Source: Jackrogersella multiformis (taxonomy: Eukaryota > Ascomycota > Sordariomycetes > Xylariales > Hypoxylaceae). Taken from it: a DNA stretch of 64,000 nt. Numbering within the stretch: position 1 is the stretch's first letter; every line of letters starts with the position of its first letter. Below, one piece after another: positions 60,430 through 64,000 of this stretch. The translations under genes and the position numbers were made by a program. Under the pieces are notes generated by a model. The model did not search any database, was not told the origin of the DNA, and saw only the letters and a list, made by a program, of their open reading frames with translations. The stretch covers positions 1,054,001 through 1,118,000 of the forward strand of contig CADCXD010000001.1 in assembly GCA_902806575.1 (NCBI GenBank), given 5' to 3'.

Positions 60430-62559
60430 ATGACTCTCGCTCTGGTTTCCCAATGCTACCGAGTCGCTTATCGTCGCCTCCCTTCCCAAAACGATAGTAT
60501 ATGGGGCTTCGAAGCCCTCTCGTCCATCGAATTTGAGCGATATTGCCTAAAGTCAAGGATAACTGCCCGCCATGGCTCTTTTGTCCCGGGTCCGATGGAG
60601 AATAGGAGGCGCATGGGGAAAAGACACATGGGAGAACTCCATTTTGGCCAGTCGCGCTCGGCCTCGCCATTATGGGGGCTCGAAAGCTTAGCCGATCTTA
60701 CACAATGGCAATGGAAACCACCGTCGTCTCCGGATGCCCGACTTCGACAGCGCCGAGCTGAAGATGCACAAAAACCGAGGCTGGTGCAAACCATGATGAG
60801 TTGGTTGGCTGGGTCTGCCCCTCAACCTCAACCTGAGCCCGAACCCGAACCTCCAGATATCGTGGATATTGGGTTAGCTCCAAGTCTGGCTTTGGATGGG
60901 ACTGGGGAAGATCAGTTACCAAAGGTCGCAGAACAGCCACTACCCACTACCGCCTGGGATGCTCTAAATAGCCCATCAGGAGCTATCGAGATCGGGCTAG
61001 ACATTATACTTCAAGATGTATCATCATATACGAAAACGAAAAGGCTACCGAATGTCGAGGAGTTTTGCAATAGCTGGAAGCATTGCTTGGCCATTGGTAT
61101 TTTCTCTGGTGAGGACATCGTCGTTGTACTGGATGGCATCCACCGCGAGCTCTACATGTTGCAATTGGACAAAGAGCAGCCCTTGAGACTTTTGCCCGAT
61201 AGCATCATGCTGAGCCTCCTTGACGCGACAATCAGAGGCTTATCTGGCCGTGACATCCATGAACATGATTCCGACCGCTTTGCCTGGAACGAGATCTTGC
61301 AAATGCTTTCATGCTTAAGTATAAATACCGATAAGCAATTTACGCAAGCTATGACCCACATACCGGAGTGTTATTTGGATGATGTATCTACAGGCATACT
61401 AGCAAACTTGCGTGTCTATCTGCTGGCCTCGGGCAGCCCAGAGGGACGACGCTTGCGGAAACAAGGAGCAGATCTGACAAAAATGATCCAGCGAGTCAAT
61501 AGGATGGTCGAACCTTTGAAGAGACTTAACCTAGCCAACCATCTTCATATACTAGAAAGCGCTACTCGGGATGTATTGAGCTATAGGAGGTCGAAGGACC
61601 TGAATCACCATAGGATACGTTTTTGTTGGCTGCAACTTTTAGCCTTACTACCAAACGTGGATGCCAATTACTTGGCAAAAGTATGTTCCATCCTTGAAGC
61701 TGGCAAGGAAGTCGAATCTCTTTCGAACAAAGAGATCTGCGGCATGTATGTGGCTAAGCATCGATACTCGCTTATGAATGTAAAAGAAGTGCTCGGCATC
61801 CTTGGAGACCAGCGAATCGAGCTCGATTCGCGGTACTACAGTACCGTTAGCAAATACTTATGGAAAACCAACCAGTTCGACCACGTCAAAGGCCTTTGCG
61901 ATTTCCTCACTAAACTCGGTCGAGACAACGATGTCATGCGTCTCGCGAAAGGATTTCGGAATCTCGTGAGGACTGAAGCAAGTCCCCTGATGAATATTGC
62001 TATTGGAGCACGCCAGCCTCTTCTGGCTTTTGAAATTATCAGTCTTTATAATAAGAGCAGAAACAACCATATCAAGTTCTGGAACTCCAACTTCTCAACC
62101 GAGGCTCTTAAACTTCTGATAAGCTCTCGGTCTGTGAGACAACACCAACTTCTAGACAAGTTGGGTCTGGCCTTTTTGCTGAAGGGGAAACGAAGACGCT
62201 ACGGGTTCACCTCGCGAATTATACTCCCAAAGCTAGTTAAAGTAGCAATAGTGTTTGCTACCTCGCCGAACCTTCCGCCTAGGACTTCCCTGACGTTAGT
62301 CTCGCGATGCATTGACTGTCTTCAAAGAAGTCGCGAAGCTGCGGTACCAGAGGCAATCTTGCGAGCGCTATTCCATATCATTACAAGGGATCTTGCAAAA
62401 GGCAAACAGGGCAGAACTAGCCGACTACGTTGGTTTTTGTATCTGATAAACCAGCACATCGGCCCCGATAGGATGGAACGGATAGGGCTGCGTCTTAGGC
62501 AGTGGAGAGAGACTAATGGCACACGTCGCGGCATACGCGCCGGGCGAGACGTTGGCTGA
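60430..62559 (+). CDS. Unrecognised helical protein, possibly mitochondrial
   Basis: Single-exon open frame of 710 codons starting at the first in-frame ATG (MTLALVSQCYRVAYRRLPSQ). I do not recognise the family with confidence. The N-terminus is rich in Arg and poor in acids for about 110 residues, which would suit a mitochondrial presequence. A Pro/Glu repeat (PQPEPEPEPEP) near residue 136 separates this from a long helical body of Leu-rich segments (about 180-690), for example LYMLQLDKEQPLRLLPDSIM and IIRDLAK-like ITRDLAKGKQGRTSRLRWFL near the C-terminus. Irregular helical repeats of this kind occur in PPR-like organelle RNA factors, but no clear 35-residue periodicity was established. The uninterrupted 2.1 kb frame makes a real gene very likely. 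Confidence 0.75.
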   Translation: MTLALVSQCYRVAYRRLPSQNDSIWGFEALSSIEFERYCLKSRITARHGSFVPGPMENRRRMGKRHMGELHFGQSRSASPLWGLESLADLTQWQWKPPSSPDARLRQRRAEDAQKPRLVQTMMSWLAGSAPQPQPEPEPEPPDIVDIGLAPSLALDGTGEDQLPKVAEQPLPTTAWDALNSPSGAIEIGLDIILQDVSSYTKTKRLPNVEEFCNSWKHCLAIGIFSGEDIVVVLDGIHRELYMLQLDKEQPLRLLPDSIMLSLLDATIRGLSGRDIHEHDSDRFAWNEILQMLSCLSINTDKQFTQAMTHIPECYLDDVSTGILANLRVYLLASGSPEGRRLRKQGADLTKMIQRVNRMVEPLKRLNLANHLHILESATRDVLSYRRSKDLNHHRIRFCWLQLLALLPNVDANYLAKVCSILEAGKEVESLSNKEICGMYVAKHRYSLMNVKEVLGILGDQRIELDSRYYSTVSKYLWKTNQFDHVKGLCDFLTKLGRDNDVMRLAKGFRNLVRTEASPLMNIAIGARQPLLAFEIISLYNKSRNNHIKFWNSNFSTEALKLLISSRSVRQHQLLDKLGLAFLLKGKRRRYGFTSRIILPKLVKVAIVFATSPNLPPRTSLTLVSRCIDCLQRSREAAVPEAILRALFHIITRDLAKGKQGRTSRLRWFLYLINQHIGPDRMERIGLRLRQWRETNGTRRGIRAGRDVG

Positions 62560-63442
62560 ACCTGGAATGACCTAGAAAAGAATCCGGTTGTTGGGGCAGC
62601 CGTAAGATGAGGGCCGACTGATACACGACCGATCATGATCATGAGGTGTTAGGCGTGTAGTGGATGCGCGATCGCCAGGGTATATGGTTGAAATATCACT
62701 AGGACATACTAACCGGGCAATAAAGGCTCACCGGTATCACAAACTGGCCCCTATGAACTACGTAATACATTGCAGAGTCGACTGATTTTGGCCCGGGTTC
62801 GGTTCTTAAAATATCGAGAGAAAGGCTGTGATTGGTATCGATGGCCGGGCTTAGACGTACTGTTGGGAAGAGTTGAGCTTATTATTACATCGCCATCGGT
62901 TACACGGCAGTTAAGCTGTCTGCCTAGACATGGCGGACTGGCGTTAGCCTGGTAGATATTCAGACATTTTAGACATATTAACTCGATATGACGAAGGATT
63001 TGATAGGGGTGAGGGGGTTATGTCAACTGCATGTGGTCCTATTCGGCACTACTTTTGAGAATTGTGTTTCGCTTCCAAGGTTGTTGGATAGTCCTCAGGG
63101 ATAGTTGGGGGGGGGGCGAATGAGGCTAAATACAGAAGTATTCAGCGCATTGTAAACTTGTGACAAAGCCCATATGCAGAATCGGGAAAGGAGTCAAGAC
63201 TTGAAGGTGTGTACTTCTTGATTGGTAGCTATAAACGGCTAGCTCTGATCTTGCGCATAAGGTTATTCCCTGAGCTCTTTCTTCCCCCCTCCTCCCCCGT
63301 CTGCTCGGGAACGTTACCCGGGGCGCTGGGCGGGCTGCTACCTAATCACGCTGATCCACTAAATGTTCGTTGACTAAACGGGGAATGTTGCTAAAGATAC
63401 TAGCCAAATATACAAGGGTACAGCCTAAGTCCATAACCCAGT

Positions 63443-63466
63443 ACCTACCTAGGTACCTAGGTAGGT
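63443..63466. repeat. 24-bp self-complementary ACCT/AGGT element, second copy
   Basis: Exactly (ACCT)2 AGGT ACCT (AGGT)2, identical to the core at 15073-15096. Confidence 0.9.
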
Positions 63467-63567
63467 AGGTATGGATGTATTCCAAGATGGGGTCTGGTGT
63501 CTTAGTGTGGTGGAAGTCACCCATCACTTGTGTACTATGAGGCAGGCAGGCAGGCAGGCACAACCTT

Positions 63568-63621
63568 AGAGAGGGAGGAGGGAGGGAAGGAGGGAGAGAG
63601 AAAGAAAGAGTAGAAAGAGAG
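63568..63621. repeat. Polypurine GA tract
   Basis: About 54 bases of G and A on the plus strand with one T interruption at 63611, next to (GGCA)5. It could form triplex DNA. Confidence 0.85.
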
Positions 63622-63696
63622 CCCAGATAGGAAAGAAGAACAGCCCCACTACGCGTGCGCCCAAATCTTCTCCATAATGTTTTCAAGGTTCCAAGA

Positions 63697-63720
63697 TTTC
63701 AATGTTTCAATGTTTCAATG
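63697..63720. repeat. Three tandem TTTCAATG units
   Basis: Exact 8-bp repeat, three copies, non-coding. Confidence 0.9.
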
Positions 63721-63935
63721 TTCCTTTTTCCTTTCTCTCCACCTAATCTCACTACCGACCTCTACTTTACAAGGTGTTAGGTATTTCGTCTGCCTATCGA
63801 CGTGATGTGATGGTGTATAGTTAGCCTTGACTATTTATTTATTTATTTATTTTCTTTCTCATAACTGACTCGCTCCACTCTCTCTTCTCCTCCGGCTCGC
63901 TTGATCCCCTACGATTATTCGTGGGTGCTCCCGAC

Positions 63936-64000
63936 ATGCAGCAGCAGCATCAGCGGCGAAGGTGGACATATAACGCTGCCGCTTTCATCCATGGACGTTG
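63936..64000 (+). CDS. Possible start of a further gene, truncated by the window edge
   Basis: An ATG after a pyrimidine-rich leader opens a frame that stays open to the window end (MQQQHQRRRWTYNAAAFIHG). It is only 21 codons long, so this rests mainly on the leader-like upstream sequence. Confidence 0.25.
   Translation, partial: MQQQHQRRRWTYNAAAFIHGR

Larger units (their letters stand above)
62560..63935. other. Intergenic, repeat-rich right end
   Basis: 1.4 kb with no gene recognised. It holds the 24-bp ACCT/AGGT palindrome (63443-63466), (GGCA)5 at 63541-63560, a polypurine tract (63568-63621), three TTTCAATG repeats (63697-63720) and a TTTA repeat (about 63833-63851), then a pyrimidine-rich leader-like stretch. 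Confidence 0.6.

Noticed and set aside
1..64000. Biosynthetic gene cluster, CRISPR array or complete transposon
   Set aside because: No polyketide or peptide synthase, transposase, integrase or retroelement polymerase apart from TERT, and no regularly spaced repeats. The genes are functionally unrelated.

Overview
The window is from a filamentous ascomycete (Pezizomycotina, most likely Sordariomycetes). The evidence is the many short GT-AG introns (about 50-160 nt) with CTAAC/CTGAC-like branch sites, a velvet-family regulator with the VelB layout, a DUF3602 protein, a fungal-type telomerase reverse transcriptase, and long intergenic regions filled with ACCT/AGGT tetranucleotide tracts. No bacterial, viral or complete transposon gene was seen. 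I cannot name the genus from sequence alone.

Layout. 1-10.7 kb: the 3' end of pyruvate carboxylase (+), a secreted GH127/DUF1680-type glycosidase (-) with a probable frameshift, and clathrin heavy chain (-). 12.6-17.7 kb: a mitochondrial DUF1640 coiled-coil protein (+), a 3.2 kb gene-free stretch rich in palindromic repeats, and a SENP8/NEDP1-type deneddylase (+). 19.2-23 kb: an unrecognised spliced C-terminal coding fragment (-) just downstream of the ribosome-biogenesis gene SLX9 (-), then a GPH-family sucrose/alpha-glucoside symporter (-). 24.6-30 kb: HIS1 (+), a small two-helix membrane protein (+) and a wax-synthase/TRI7-like MBOAT acyltransferase (+). 30.4-34.4 kb: a complete 11-exon telomerase reverse transcriptase (-). 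37.9-44 kb: a large DH-BAR-SH3 Rho/Cdc42 GEF (+). 44-51.4 kb: a 7.4 kb gene desert upstream of velB (51.4-53 kb, +). 55-64 kb: a DUF3602 protein (+), a GNAT acetyltransferase (+), HEM12 (-), an unrecognised helical protein (+) and possibly the start of another gene at the right edge.

Most genes are unrelated housekeeping or regulatory functions: carbon metabolism, endocytosis, protein modification, histidine and heme synthesis, telomere maintenance, cell polarity and development. They do not form a biosynthetic cluster or an operon-like system. The items most worth a second look are the orphan coding relic at 19.23-19.69 kb, the two frame breaks in low-complexity tracts (GH127-like gene and SLX9), the ATG-only first exon of SLX9, the recurring self-complementary ACCT/AGGT arrays, the velB-upstream desert, and GC cliffs inside single genes. 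Exon joins were derived by hand from reading-frame phase and splice consensus, and none was tested against transcripts.
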